Source: Pyrus communis (Eukaryota; Streptophyta; Magnoliopsida; Rosales; Rosaceae). From it: DNA of 64,000 bases. Positions 34,001 to 47,663 of the stretch are shown here, one piece after another (within the stretch, counting starts at the first letter, position 1; the number at the start of each line of letters is the position of its first letter). Made by a program: the position numbers and the translations under genes. The stretch lies in the NCBI RefSeq assembly GCF_963583255.1, contig NC_084817.1, positions 11,476,121-11,540,120 of the forward strand, in the 5' to 3' direction. The notes beneath the pieces are model-generated. The model ran no database searches, was not told the DNA's origin, and saw only the letters and a list, made by a program, of their open reading frames with translations.

Positions 34001-36356
34001 ACTCTCCAAATGCTTTGACCAAGGTCGTAATATTCTTTTTAGGGTCTGCCCTGGCAAGGGCAAGTATCATAGGCTTCCGTGGATTGGTAAAAAAACGCAT
34101 GATCTGCCGATACAACATCATTAGTATTAACATTATAACCAAAATATATACAGCAAAAAACATGTATCACAATCGAATATTTGTTATGAACCATACAGAA
34201 AAGGAGCAACATAAATCTATCACGCTTAAAATCTAAGTAAGGAGATATGAGAAGAAAGAAAAATTATAACCTCTGACCAAATTGGCGGGTCGGGAGAAAT
34301 AGAACTATCATCATGTCTCTCCCCTTCACCATCCCCATCTCCATCCGGTGGAATAATATGATGAAATTCCATTCCTGGAGGTATTACCTAACCAAAACAA
34401 GGGGACTGAATAACATTTCTATCACTTAATATTTATCCTTTTCGAGAAAGAAGGCCAAAATTTTGATAAAAATAATAGGAAGAGAAAAATATTAGATACT
34501 TACAACCATGCGAGGCATAAACCTGCCGTGACAGCTTACACCCCTTTTGATTCTTGCTCTTAGTTTGCGTTCTAGTATTGGATCAAAGCCATCATACAAG
34601 CGCCATTGTGATTCTATCTCCTGTCTAGTGCTTGTGATAACAATCTCAGAGGCATCTAGGGTTAACTCCTCTGCTTCTATCCGTCTCATTATTTTGTACG
34701 TTGTATTTATTTCTTCCCTTGATTGACGTCCTTGTTTTAAAAGTTGTTCAAGCTTATCTCGTCCAAGTGAGTGACCAGTAAATACCATTGGGACATTCAG
34801 GGCACCAGATAAAAGAGCAGCAGAATCACCAGCATCTGCATAGTGTCCATGAATTGCAACAGGCCAAACTGGCTGCCCACCTCCAATTTGCTCTCCCAGA
34901 GCTTTGGACATCTGTATAATGTGGGTAAGTGCACCGTCAACAAACTCAGGTATGTGAGGCCAAAGAAGTTCTTTTGGGGCATATTTATCTCTTGGGCCAA
35001 ATGGTATACGGACAATATAAGCTCCACTACTCTCCCCAAGCTCCTCCTTCGAATTCTCAGTGTTTAATGGATTCAGCATTTCAGTTGGTTCCCCATAACT
35101 CCAATCCACATCTGGAGCTGCCACTTGTCTTGTAAGCAAATCAACCCGATAAACTCCAGGCATTGAACCTAAGGCCCTGGCAAGTTCTACTACATACTTG
35201 ACCTGATAATGATGAAAGCATTTATACTCCAAAGCAAGTAATATGGAAGCTTTTAATTCCAGTTTATAAATGTTTTCAATAATCATCAACTGAGTGCACA
35301 ACCACGTCAAGATAAATATTGCAATTAACAATTTCTATTCCCAAAAGTTACCTGGCCACCAGTATCAGAATCACGACCAAGCTCCATATTCTCTCCACGG
35401 ATCAGGCCATGAAGGCTGCATGAAGAATTATAGATAATGAAATCAAAGTCTAAAAGTTTAAATGCATAAAAAAGTTCGGCTCATGCCTTATTAACACCAT
35501 GTAGAATTTCTTTTCTTTTTGTTGACTAGCCCAGTTCTCCATCGCATCAGTAGAATTGATTCTTTTCATTCTTCCTCTAGTGCTATCACCACCATGAGCT
35601 GAAATGTCACCCACCGTGTCTCCTTTCTCTCCCTCAGACAAGTCTTCTGACATATCCTCAGTCGCCTCTCTCCTGCCTCGTTCCCTTTCAAGACGACGTC
35701 TAGCCACACGCTGAGCTTCTTCTCCCTCAATCTGATTGATTAGCAAAGCAAACACCAACAATTTAAAGCCAAAAACTTAAAACCAGCCCCCTCCTCAAAG
35801 TAAATAATAAGATAAATTCACTTCCTGTCAGTAATCACTTGTGCTTTTTCACAAGCACAAGTCTTCCCTTTGATAAATTGAACAATAATTAGCAGCGTGA
35901 AATGATTTCCACTCCTTTTTTCTTTTCTAACATGAATTAAATGAGGCTAACTGGTGATTGCCCTTGCGGTCAGGGCCATCCTCTTCAACCTAGCGTGTCT
36001 TGGGTCCAAACCCTCCCCACTCCCCAAGTGTAACTAAAAGTAATATCGCTTGTATTAAAAAAATAAATGAATCAAAGGAAACTTAAGAAGCAAAAACAAA
36101 GGGATGAGTGTCTAAATCTTCTGGTACCATAAGGCAAAATCCTAACTGTGAACAACATTGATTCTATGTAATCAGCAAAATCCGGCATTGTACGATTCAA
36201 TTTTCGTTCTATTTTAACTTTTTTTAACTTTTTATTAAGGTTTCATTTTTATTTTCATTTGCTCAGCTACAAATAAAAAAACACACCTCAATTGACGCAT
36301 TTAGCAGCTGAATACAATGAAATCATCACAGAAAAGACAAATTTTTTTTTTTTTAA

Positions 36357-36387
<31 letters not shown>

Positions 36388-36777
36388 TAAGAACCTGCTT
36401 CTTTTTGCGAGCCAAATTCCAAATTCGCCAGCACATGTTCTCCAACCTGGTGTTTCTCTCCTCCGGACTCCTCGCCGTCGCCGCAGCCTGAAATCAAAGC
36501 CACCGAATTAGCAAAACCAAATCAATAAAATTACGATATGTCGAAAATCCAAATCGATTCAAAAATGGAAATGGCGTTGTGAATAGGATCGTACCCGAAC
36601 CCAGGAGCGGTGGAGATCGGTCTCATCGTAGCGAGTGATGACCTCTTCGACGAAGTAACGAGTCGGACTGAAACGGCCACGTTCGCGGAGGAGCAGCGAC
36701 GATTTGGCGTCGTCGAGGCCCGGACCGACGTCGAGGATCGCTTCCAAGTAACTGTTCACCCAGTCGTTTCCCGCCAT
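31022..36777 (-). CDS. SPS: Sucrose-phosphate synthase, family A-like (intact, 13 exons)
   Basis: Transfers glucose from UDP-glucose to fructose-6-phosphate to give sucrose-6-phosphate, the key step of cytosolic sucrose synthesis. Exons: 36595-36777, 36395-36487, 35487-35731, 35352-35415, 34504-35202, 34271-34387, 33972-34103, 33639-33815, 32965-33018, 32823-32885, 31755-32696, 31465-31592, 31022-31295. They sum to 3171 bases, 1056 aa, normal for SPS. The N-terminus is [16 protein letters not shown]. The GT4 glycosyltransferase part (about 169-660) carries [34 protein letters not shown] and the E-X7-E motif (Glu580, Glu588). The C-terminal part (about 760-1000) is the phosphatase-like domain ([10 protein letters not shown]). 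Ser152 in RINSTD and Ser418 in KRGVSCHG match the spinach regulatory Ser158 and Ser424. The match to spinach Ser229 is Ala223. Intron 3 (35416-35486) is a 71-base GC-AG intron; the others are GT-AG. Confidence 0.97.
36367..36388. repeat. SPS: CA microsatellite in SPS intron 2
   Basis: About eleven AC repeats next to a T tract, inside the intron between exons 2 and 3, close to the exon 2 donor. Confidence 0.9.
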
Positions 36778-37000
36778 TGCAACGGTCTTGGTCGGCTACA
36801 CAGAGCCTGAAACAGAGTGCTCTGCTCCCAGCTATATATATATATATATATAGAAATATGGAGATCTTAGAGAGAGAAAGTTAGAGAGGGAGAGAGAGAT
36901 GGTTATGGTGATTTGCTGACAATGACGGAGTAGAGAGAGAGAGCAAGAGAGAGAGGAGAATTTTTCCGCGAGTTTGCGATTTCTTTGGACAGAAAGAGAA
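36778..37000 (-). promoter_or_regulatory. SPS: SPS 5' leader and proximal promoter region
   Basis: Directly upstream of the SPS ATG. On the coding strand it is CT-rich (GA-rich as shown) with several short (GA)n runs at about 36868-36955, and has a TA microsatellite at 36833-36852. Pyrimidine-rich leaders are common in plant 5' UTRs. The transcription start was not determined. Confidence 0.4.
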
Positions 37001-37177
37001 AAGGTTTTTATTTATAAATTTTTTGAAAATCTGTAAGTGAATTTACTCATATTTCCTTGTCTCAAATTAAGGGTTGCTTGATGTACACTCATCTTTCCGC
37101 TACAAAGTAAACAATCCACATGGCGCAACCACACAAGTTTCTAGGCCTCTCCTTGTGATGTATGTAATAAATTTTAA

Positions 37178-37325
37178 GGGGTGTGATATTTACCCACTTT
37201 ATTTTACTTCTCACATATATTTTTAACATTTGACCGTCGAATCAGATGAATTAAAGAAGATTAACAGACATAAATTATCAAGGGGTGTGTGAGAAGTAAA
37301 ATAGGGTGTGTGGATAGCACATCTC
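37178..37325. mobile_element. hAT-like MITE, 148 bases
   Basis: Inverted termini (left GGGGTGTGATATTTACCCAC, right ending GTGTGTGGATAGCACATCTC) and inner arms (TTTTACTTCTCACA against TGTGAGAAGTAAAA). A perfect 8-base duplication, AATTTTAA, flanks it at 37170-37177 and 37326-37333. It lies about 400 bases upstream of the SPS start codon. Confidence 0.85.
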
Positions 37326-37370
37326 AATTTTAAAATAAGAAGGAGAAAGGGAGAAAAAAAGGAATATGGA

Positions 37371-40316
<2,946 letters not shown>

Positions 40317-40901
40317 CAAGGGCGGACTGACTTAGGGGCAAGGGGGGTCAGCTGACCCTCCAAACTCCAATGAATCTCCATGGATGACTTAAGTGTTGCC
40401 CCTTTGAAGGTTGGAGTTTCCCTTCATATATGCCCTTCAACTGCTTGATAAAATACGTTAGAGAGGTGTTGTCCCTTTACAGTCTAGCCCTAATATTAGT
40501 TTCCTCTAGCTTGTTTGTTGGTTGTGATTACAATTGTAGGAAGAAAAAATAAGAACCAAGTAAAAAACTATCCAAAAATGCATAGTAAATGAAATGGTGA
40601 TCTCAGAGAATAATAAAGCATCATCATTATTGGACAAACATATTAATGGGATGCAATGATATCAAACATTGTTAGTGTGTTTCCTTTTTAAGCATTCATA
40701 TGTGAGCAACCTTGGAACATGTTAGTTACCCACATACATGAAGCATTAACAGGTGTGCAATATGCCTTTACAAATGACGTCAGGACTACCAAGACTCGAT
40801 GAAATGATGATATGCATGCTATTTATGTTATAAAAAAATTGCGCGCTGGGCGCATTATTCTTACTGACCCTCCCTAATATTATTTCCTGGCTTCGCCACT
40901 G
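40317..40901. mobile_element. hAT-like MITE, 585 bases
   Basis: Ends CAAGGGCGGACTGAC and, inverted, CAGTGGCGAAGCCAG. A perfect 8-base duplication, CTCACAGG, flanks it at 40309-40316 and 40902-40909. The CAGTGGCGGA-type terminus is common in plant hAT families (recalled). No transposase. Confidence 0.85.
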
Positions 40902-41260
40902 CTCACAGGTGTTTTTTTCAGACTTCTGGGTAATCACGGGACCAACTGGGTCCATATATGAATCCACCTTTACATGTGCCTTCAATTAGTTCACATATTG
41001 CTTTGTATTGAGACAACCTTATCTAGAAGTGTATTTTTTAATACAACAATATAATTTGGTTTGGACTCCCCTTCGACAAAAATTAAAATTATGACCTCTC
41101 AATTATAATTAAAGATATCACTAAAATATAATACTAAGTCTTATATACTTTGGAACCCACTTCAACATCAGGACGGTGCATATCAAATATGTAACCAAAA
41201 ACAAGAATAAATTATGTGACTAATTTCCTTTTTTTTTTTTTTTTTTTTTTACTACAAATA

Positions 41261-41730
41261 GGGTGAGTTGCCAATTTAATCCCTGAATTATCACTTGATT
41301 GAAAATTATGTCACTAAACTATTTTTTCCCAAAAAAATCAGTCCTTTAAAAATCAGCCAATTGCATCCCTATATTAGATTTGAAGCTACTACGTCAATTT
41401 AAGTCACGTTATTTACATGTGATACACATTGGAGGATATATTGGTAATTTTACATAAAGAAATAGCATTTGGAGTTAACTTTGGAGGGGAAATTAGACGT
41501 TAGATTCACAATCTATATGAAATGTTATGGGCTCATAGGCGAGAAAATGCTGGTATTACACTCTAAAGTGTGTTAAGAGACTTAAGTTGATGAAAAATTG
41601 GATAAAATAGCTTTAAATATAATAGTTTGGATGAAATTAGCAATTTTTAATGAATTTAGAGACTTATTTTATTCAAAAACCTAATTTTTACTGAATTAAT
41701 AGTTTAAGGCCTAAGTCGGCATTTCATCCT
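41261..41730. mobile_element. hAT-like MITE, 470 bases
   Basis: The left end GGGTGAGTTGCCAATTTAAT and the inverted right end AGGATGAAATGCCGACTTAG are similar. A perfect 8-base duplication, TACAAATA, flanks it (41253-41260 and 41731-41738). A 22-base T run lies just outside at about 41229-41250. No coding capacity. Confidence 0.7.
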
Positions 41731-42022
41731 TACAAATATAGTGAATAAATTAAGATCCCTCAAGATGTTTAGAATGAAAACTAGCAAGAAATGCCTCGCA
41801 CAATGCAACAGGAATGAAAACCTTACGTTACCCTGAAATCAAAGCCAGTTGAAGAATTTTCTTCGAATAGGGAGAACCTGGACGGGATTTCCTGGAAAAC
41901 TGTCTAGAGATATATAACACAAAATTCATTCAATTTGGGATTTCAAAACAAAAAACTCTATGGACGCAAAATTGCAACCCTTTTATGTGGTACTGAAGAT
42001 AGTGGGGAGCAGGGCAACGTAC

Positions 42023-42102
42023 CACAGTGTCAACTGAAAAATGCAAGATTTCTATGTTGAACTCTGCAAACTCAGCATGGTGGTTGCTGAAAGCAGAGAT
42101 TT
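42023..42102 (-). pseudogene. Single-exon fragment of a 2-Cys peroxiredoxin (BAS1-like) gene
   Basis: An exon-like 80 bases with an AG acceptor and GT donor. It reads EISAFSNHHAEFAEFNIEIL then HFSVDTV, close to the peroxiredoxin segment that follows the peroxidatic Cys (E(I/V)TAFSDR..EFEKLNTE(I/V)LGVS.DSV, from family knowledge). No neighbouring Prx exons (FVCPT before, FSHLAW after) were found. It carries no active-site Cys. Probably a relic or captured exon. Confidence 0.5.
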
Positions 42103-43049
42103 CTGCAAGGTGGTGGCACAAATTTTAGCAAATCAATCAGATTAAGATAGATAAGCATCTAATAAAGATTAAAAATTTGTATGTAGAAATGTTGATTGTG
42201 AAAACATACTTAATTGCAAGACAAACAAATGTGAAGTGCAATGGGTTAAAAAAGAGAATCACATACTTCTTCCCAATGTACTTAGAGAGCTTGACCTGAA
42301 ATCCAAAACCAATTCTTCAATTTGCAATGAAACAAAGGGCTTTTTAGTTTGGAACCCCTTCTATACGAAGCACTTCAGCTTTCAAGCGCTTCTGCTAGAA
42401 GTGCATTTATTTGAAACATGTTTGAAGTTCCTATCCAAGTCCAAATGCTTCCTAAAAAACATAGAAGTACTTCTAGAAAGCAGTTATATGAACCTAAATA
42501 TAAATTCCCAGACCAGAAAATCAAAATACAGAATGTGATTGCAAAACAATGCTTTCGTCTGATACAGTCTGGTCTCGGTTAAAATCTAGTATCATTTACA
42601 GAAAGGGAAAAAAAAAGTAGTACTAATATTCCCATAATACTCTGTAACATGCTTACATTCCTCCGCACCAAGTTCTCAAGGAACACCAACATGTGGTTAA
42701 TCATGTCAGCATCCAGAATCACAACTCTGTGCTTGATAAATAAAGCCAACCAGATACTCGAGATCAAAAAAGGTGAAACTACATGCATAGAGAACTATAA
42801 ATAAGATAAAAGTCAGTTCTTTGCAAAACCAATTGTATTTACCAAAAAATGAAATAAAAATAAAACCCAACAACCAAAAAAGAGGAGCACGTGCGGTAGC
42901 AGTCATGTATGAGTTCAATCATCAACTAAGTTCGGAATTTCAGATTAACCCATTACATCATTTCTATAAAAAAAAAAAAAAATTCCAATTATGGCATTAT
43001 CATTGAGCAAAATTAATATGTTGGCAAAAAACAAATTTTATGAAAATGG
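42103..43049. other. Non-coding stretch between gene fragments
   Basis: AT-rich with an A run near 42969-42982. A minus-strand frame at 42579-42788 (including DADMINHMLVFLENLV) may be an exon of another gene but was not recognised. Confidence 0.4.
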
Positions 43050-43545
43050 TGTGTGGATTTAACTGATCAAAAGGGTTCTGGCCCATGGATCCGCAGGTGG
43101 ACAAGCTGGACCGCGACAGCGTTCTGGGGAGCTCCGCCAGGTTGGAGGAGGACTGGGAGGGGGAAGGTGGATCGGGTTTGGAGGGTCGGCGTCGTTTTAG
43201 GTAGAGCTGGAGGCAGTATAGAGAGCACATGGGATTAGAGAGCCGAGGATGAGGCCGCCTCTGCCTTGGACGACGCCTTGGAGTGGCACAATCAGTCTCA
43301 TCGCGGTGACTCCGGTGGGCTTGTTTCGGGTTGGGTCGGAGTCGGGTTCGCGGGTCCGGGTCTCAAGCTGCAGTGGGAGGGTTTCGGGTTGGCCGTTGGT
43401 TGGCGTGGAGGGATTGAGTGAGATTCGAGAGCCCTGCGAGGGAAGTGTGTGTTTTGCAGTTTTGCTTCCAGAAACTTTTGGTCTGTTTATGATTGGCGCC
43501 TGCCAGTTTCGATCTTTGCATCTTTTGTTGGCGTACAAACACATC
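43050..43545 (-). pseudogene. N-terminal fragment of an ACS10/ACS12-like aminotransferase
   Basis: From a Met at 43301 the minus strand reads MRLIVPLQGVVQGRGGL then GSLIPCAL. I recognise this as the conserved N-terminus of the membrane-anchored ACC-synthase-like aminotransferases ACS10/ACS12. After a single frameshift at about 43217 it continues in another frame as LQLYLKRRRPS and LAELPRTLSRSSLS, also as in that family. The frame ends by about 43060 and the aminotransferase domain is absent. GC content is much higher than the surroundings, as for a relic of a coding first exon. Confidence 0.6.
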
Positions 43546-44649
43546 GTCGTATAATAACAAAAAGAGTGGACTATCCAGGACTATTATCCATGTTTGTTAA
43601 GTTTGGGGACTAAGTTAAATGAGACTAGCCTTCACTCGCTTGGACTCGGGGCTTCGTTAGGTTGTCAAATTAGTCCCCTGCTGAACCATGGGATTGCTAA
43701 GGACCTCACTAACCAAAGTATTGATTACAAAAACTGTGACATCTAACGGATCAAAAGAATAATCTTTACATTGATAACATACAAATGCACTTGGAGCAGA
43801 GACTGGCAAATCCGCTGAACTGCAAAGATTAACCTTTCTTTCATTCGTGTGTATTGGCTCTTCTGCACGAATGAGTCATGCAAACCTTGAACCCCATTGC
43901 CCCAAATTCAAACTCTCCAAAACCCTAAAAGAAAATAAAACAGAGCAATCAAACCTAAATATCTAAACCCCTTTTGACCAAAACCCATAAATTAGAACAT
44001 AAAACCCAGCATTAACCTGGTAATTTTTTTGTAAAAAAAAATTCTTCTCATTACTCATTTACAAAATATATTAAAATTCATATAAACTAATAAAACCCAA
44101 AAAAAGGAAAACAGAGTTTGAAGTTTTTTTATGAACTTACAACAAACAAAATAATTCTTTTTTCTGCAACCATGTGGAGTTTCTTGATTCAATCACATAA
44201 AACAAAATTCTTAAGTTCAAAACAAAAAAAATATTACAAATTAAAGTGAAGAAATAGGAAGAATAAAGAAAGAAGAGCGTGCAAACGGAGGAGAATAAAT
44301 AAAAACGAAGAAGTTCAAAATAAAATCATACAACAATCTTTAGATAGAATGAGAATGAAGGAATTAAAATTTGTAAAAATTTGGGGACAAATATTAATTA
44401 AATTACTGTAGCAACATGCTAAAAAGGGCGAAGTTGGAAATTCATGTACCGTTTGAAACGATCAGTATAATCGTTGCATGTCTCTTATCCTAATCTGCAT
44501 GGAGGAAGCTGTCTCTTTTGCGCTTTCTTTCTGGGTTGTCTCTGTTTTCTCTCCCACCTATGCCTGTTGATTCAAACATAATGCTTGGTGCCCAGAGAGC
44601 AATCTGTGCAGGTTGATCAAGAGGTCACTAATTGGTTTTAGCCAACAAA
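43546..44649. other. AT-rich non-coding stretch
   Basis: No ORF or transposon ends could be supported. Confidence 0.5.
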
Positions 44650-45605
44650 AAAACACACATCGGTCATATAAAAAGAAAAGCAATAATTTAAATATCTTAA
44701 CCTCACTCTAACTAATACTGAGGCCTTTTGTGATAAAACCCCACACCTGACAGATTGTGCAAGTGGTAATTACCAAGTTGGGGACAATATCGATGTTGTT
44801 GGAAGTGGGCCGTATGGCCCGTCTCTCTGATAATTCTACAAGGTATCAGAGCCAGGAAGCGGGCCTGTACCGTACTGTCACGTGCTGGGTGGGTCCCCTT
44901 GGCCCCGCGCGATGATGGTGGGTCCCTTAGCCCCGCATGTAAGGTGAGTCCCCTTGGCTCCACGTGGTTGTCGATGTGTGAATCTCCCACATGTGACCCA
45001 CTAATTGGGTCCCACGTGAGGGGGCGTGTTGAAATGTCCCACATCGACCATCTCAATGAGAAAAGAAGAGTTTAAATATCCTAATCCCATTCCAACTAAT
45101 ACCGAGGCCTTTAGTGATAAAACCTCACACCTGACGGATTGTGCAGGTGATAATTACCAAGTTGGGGACAATATCGGTGTTGTTGGAAGTAGGCCATATG
45201 GCCCGTCTCTCTGATATTTCTACATGGTATCAGAGCCAAGAAGCAGGCCCGTATTGTATTGCCACGTGATGGGTGGGTCCCCTTGATCCCGCGCGATGAT
45301 GGTGGGTCCCTTGGCCCCACATGTAGGGTGAGTCCGCTTTGCTCCACGTGGTTGCCGATGTGTGTATCTCCCACGTGTGACCCACTAATTGGGTCCCACA
45401 TGAAGGGGCATGTTGAATCCCACATCTGTCATACAAAAAGAAAAGTAATAGTTTAAATATCCTAACCCCACTCTAACTAATACCGAGGCCTTTTGTGATA
45501 AAACCCCACACTTGACGGATTGTGCAGGTGGTAATTACCAAGTTGGGGATAATATCGGTGTTGTTGGAAGTGGGCCGTATAGCCCATCTCTCTGATATTT
45601 CTACA
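44650..45605 (+). mobile_element. TRIM array: three LTRs and two internal domains
   Basis: LTRs at about 44650-44840, 45027-45224 (198 bases, TGTTGAAATG to TTTCTACA) and 45411-45605 (195 bases). Between them are two internal domains of 186 bases each (44841-45026 and 45225-45410). Each internal domain starts with the Met-tRNA primer site (AGGTATCAGAGCC in the first, one change; TGGTATCAGAGCC in the second). Each ends in a purine tract (GAGGGGGCG, GAAGGGGCA). No coding capacity. This is a terminal-repeat retrotransposon in miniature, expanded in tandem, probably by unequal recombination between LTRs. Confidence 0.85.
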
Positions 45606-46166
45606 GTGCCTTCATCAAAGACAAATTCATCCTACAACCTAATCCATTGTCCTAACAACCATAATGTAGAGAAATTTGTGATGCTCCATTGCACATATGC
45701 AGCAGGCTATTAAGCATATCAATATTTGCATAAGATGAACCAACATTTGAAAAGTATACGCAGATGGACCAACACAGAGAGAAAACATCTAAATTTACAG
45801 CAAGATGAAAGCTTAATGAAAAAAAAAAATTGGGTAAAAAATACCTAAATTTACAGATATATGCGAAAATATGATGCAAACATAATGTGCCTCTTTTTTA
45901 ATGTGGGTCAGTGAGGGTAAAAGAGAGTGTCCTTGGTGTTCTCTCTCTCAATGCGACCTTGCTTGACAGAGATATGACCTTACTACCAGAATGGAAAGAA
46001 GCCGGTATAACAGCATTGGTACTTACATTGGATATATGCAACCTGCTCTGGGAACTATGTGTCCAAAGTGGCAGATCTCACCAACAAAAGCATCCAAATC
46101 ATCAGAATAATGCAGATAAAAATAGAACCGAAACTCATTAGCATAACGCATAAAATATGGACTTGA
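45606..46166. other. Mostly non-coding, with one exon-like block
   Basis: AT-rich DNA. The minus strand around 46023-46166 has an exon-like block, given separately. Nothing else is supported. Confidence 0.4.
46023..46166 (-). other. Exon-like block, unrecognised
   Basis: The minus strand reads YSSPYFMRYANEFRFYFYLH, then YSDDLDAFVGEICHFGH and a strong donor (CCAATGTAAGTACC). The LTR element at 46172 begins right beside it. I do not recognise the family; it could be a relic exon. Confidence 0.3.
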
Positions 46167-46171
46167 GTACC

Positions 46172-47617
46172 TGTTTGGACCTAAATTTACATCATCGGCC
46201 CGTGTAATCAAGGCCGTTGAGTAAGCATAACCGTTGGATGGAAAGTGAAGATAATTTTGTTATTGTTAAAGGATAATATTATGATTTTTATCATAATAAT
46301 TATCTTTTAATATGAATTATCTTGGCATATTCTTAAACAGGATAGATAGGCTGCAGATTATATCCCCAAGTAAGCAGTGTAGTTTGAATGGGATTGAAAT
46401 TCTTGTCATTGTATTGGAGCAGCATGGGTTTGATCAGAATTGTTAAGATGCATGATCTTCATGCATGCAAGGGATAATGATGAGGTAAAAATAATGTGAT
46501 GTGATAATCACAAGTGAGGTGATATTGCTCTCTACTTGCAATTAGCTTTGCATGTTGAAGCGTGTGGAATTAGATATCATGGCTAGATGAGTTGTTTTAA
46601 TATTAATGGAAGGCCACATTATTGGGCTCGACGTACGTGTTGAATTTCTATCCAGAAATTTAGGTTCACAAGGAAATCAAAAGGGATTTGGTTTGGTCAC
46701 TGGTGGTATATCAAGAATATTCCGATAAGCATCACAGAGAGACGGGTGCAATTTGGAAAATGTATTGGCAAGCTGCAGCTAAAAAGCATGAAGGAGACAT
46801 CACTGCTATAAATGTAAGACGATGTGCAACATGCCAACGACCTCCAATTCAACACACAACCGCCCTGCGCAAAACCTCTCAAACATCTTGAGATTTTTTT
46901 ATTTTCTTTTTTCTGCTGACACATCTTCAGTTTGGATAAACAGCACTGTGAAGGCAACCGGCGAACACCTTCAGTTTGGATAAACAGCACTGTTGCCGTA
47001 GAATCAGCCGACCGATGAGCACCTTCAGTTTAGATAAACAGCACTGCGTCGAGGCCGACTAGTTACCTATCTAAGTCTCGATCAAGAAGGGTTTCCGAAT
47101 CCTTATTGGCAGAAGTCATCTTATTAGCCTTCTCGACGAAGTAAGGTGTTACGAGTTACGACATTCGGTGCATTGAACGCCGAGTGATTTTATGATTGGA
47201 TACTCTCAAGTAAGTTTTAGAGTTCCACATTTTGAGGGCCGAACCACATTTACCATCAAGATACACATTACCTTTGAATACTTGTGTCTATATAGTCTGG
47301 TGTCGATTCGATGTGCTTATACTCTCACGAATATAATCACTGTGACCGAATGCGGCGCTGGCGATTTGTGAACTTCGCAGAACTAGCAGTCTTGTCTTCA
47401 GGCTCGAGAACCAGAAGGCTGAGATTTGTTCCTTCCTCGGCCGCAGTCGCAAGATAAAGAAGTCAGCAACGCGCTCAACGCAACATCAACAAATTTTACT
47501 CCTCGGTCGAGCTCGGTCGACGAGTTGGCACGCCCCGTATTCAACCGAATGACGTGGTTAGCTTATTAGTTACTCGGCCTGCGCGCCATGTAGGCTTTGT
47601 AATTTTTAGGATCAACA
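46172..47617 (+). repeat. 5' LTR of the LARD-like element
   Basis: 1446 bases. It contains a three-unit minisatellite at 46921-47046. It ends TTTTTAGGATCAACA. Confidence 0.92.
46921..47046. repeat. Minisatellite in the LTR (unit CTTCAGTTTGGATAAACAGC)
   Basis: Three copies of CTTCAGTTTGGATAAACAGC followed by ACTG, spaced about 50 bases apart by GC-richer spacers. The same array is in the other LTR at 50471-50598. Confidence 0.9.
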
Positions 47618-47640
47618 TTTTGGCACGCCTAGTAGGACCC
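47618..47640 (+). other. Putative primer-binding site of the LARD-like element
   Basis: TTTTGGCACGCCTAGTAGGA directly follows the LTR. It resembles the TGGCGCGCCAGGTAGG-type primer sites of some plant gypsy elements. The tRNA was not identified. Confidence 0.55.
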
Positions 47641-47663
47641 AGTGCTAAAACTGCAAAGTTCAT

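Noticed and set aside
34797..35135. ORFs on both strands inside SPS exon 5
   Set aside because: Other-frame shadows of the conserved GT4 coding sequence.
43249..43554. 101-codon plus-strand ORF
   Set aside because: Antisense to the ACS10/12-like fragment, whose minus-strand reading matches a known family.
44841..44853. TATCAGAGCC motifs as possible tRNA genes
   Set aside because: They are retroelement primer-binding sites next to LTR ends, not tRNA genes.
44712..45456. ORFs repeated in the TRIM array
   Set aside because: They span LTR and internal sequence of a non-coding element and recur with its repeats.
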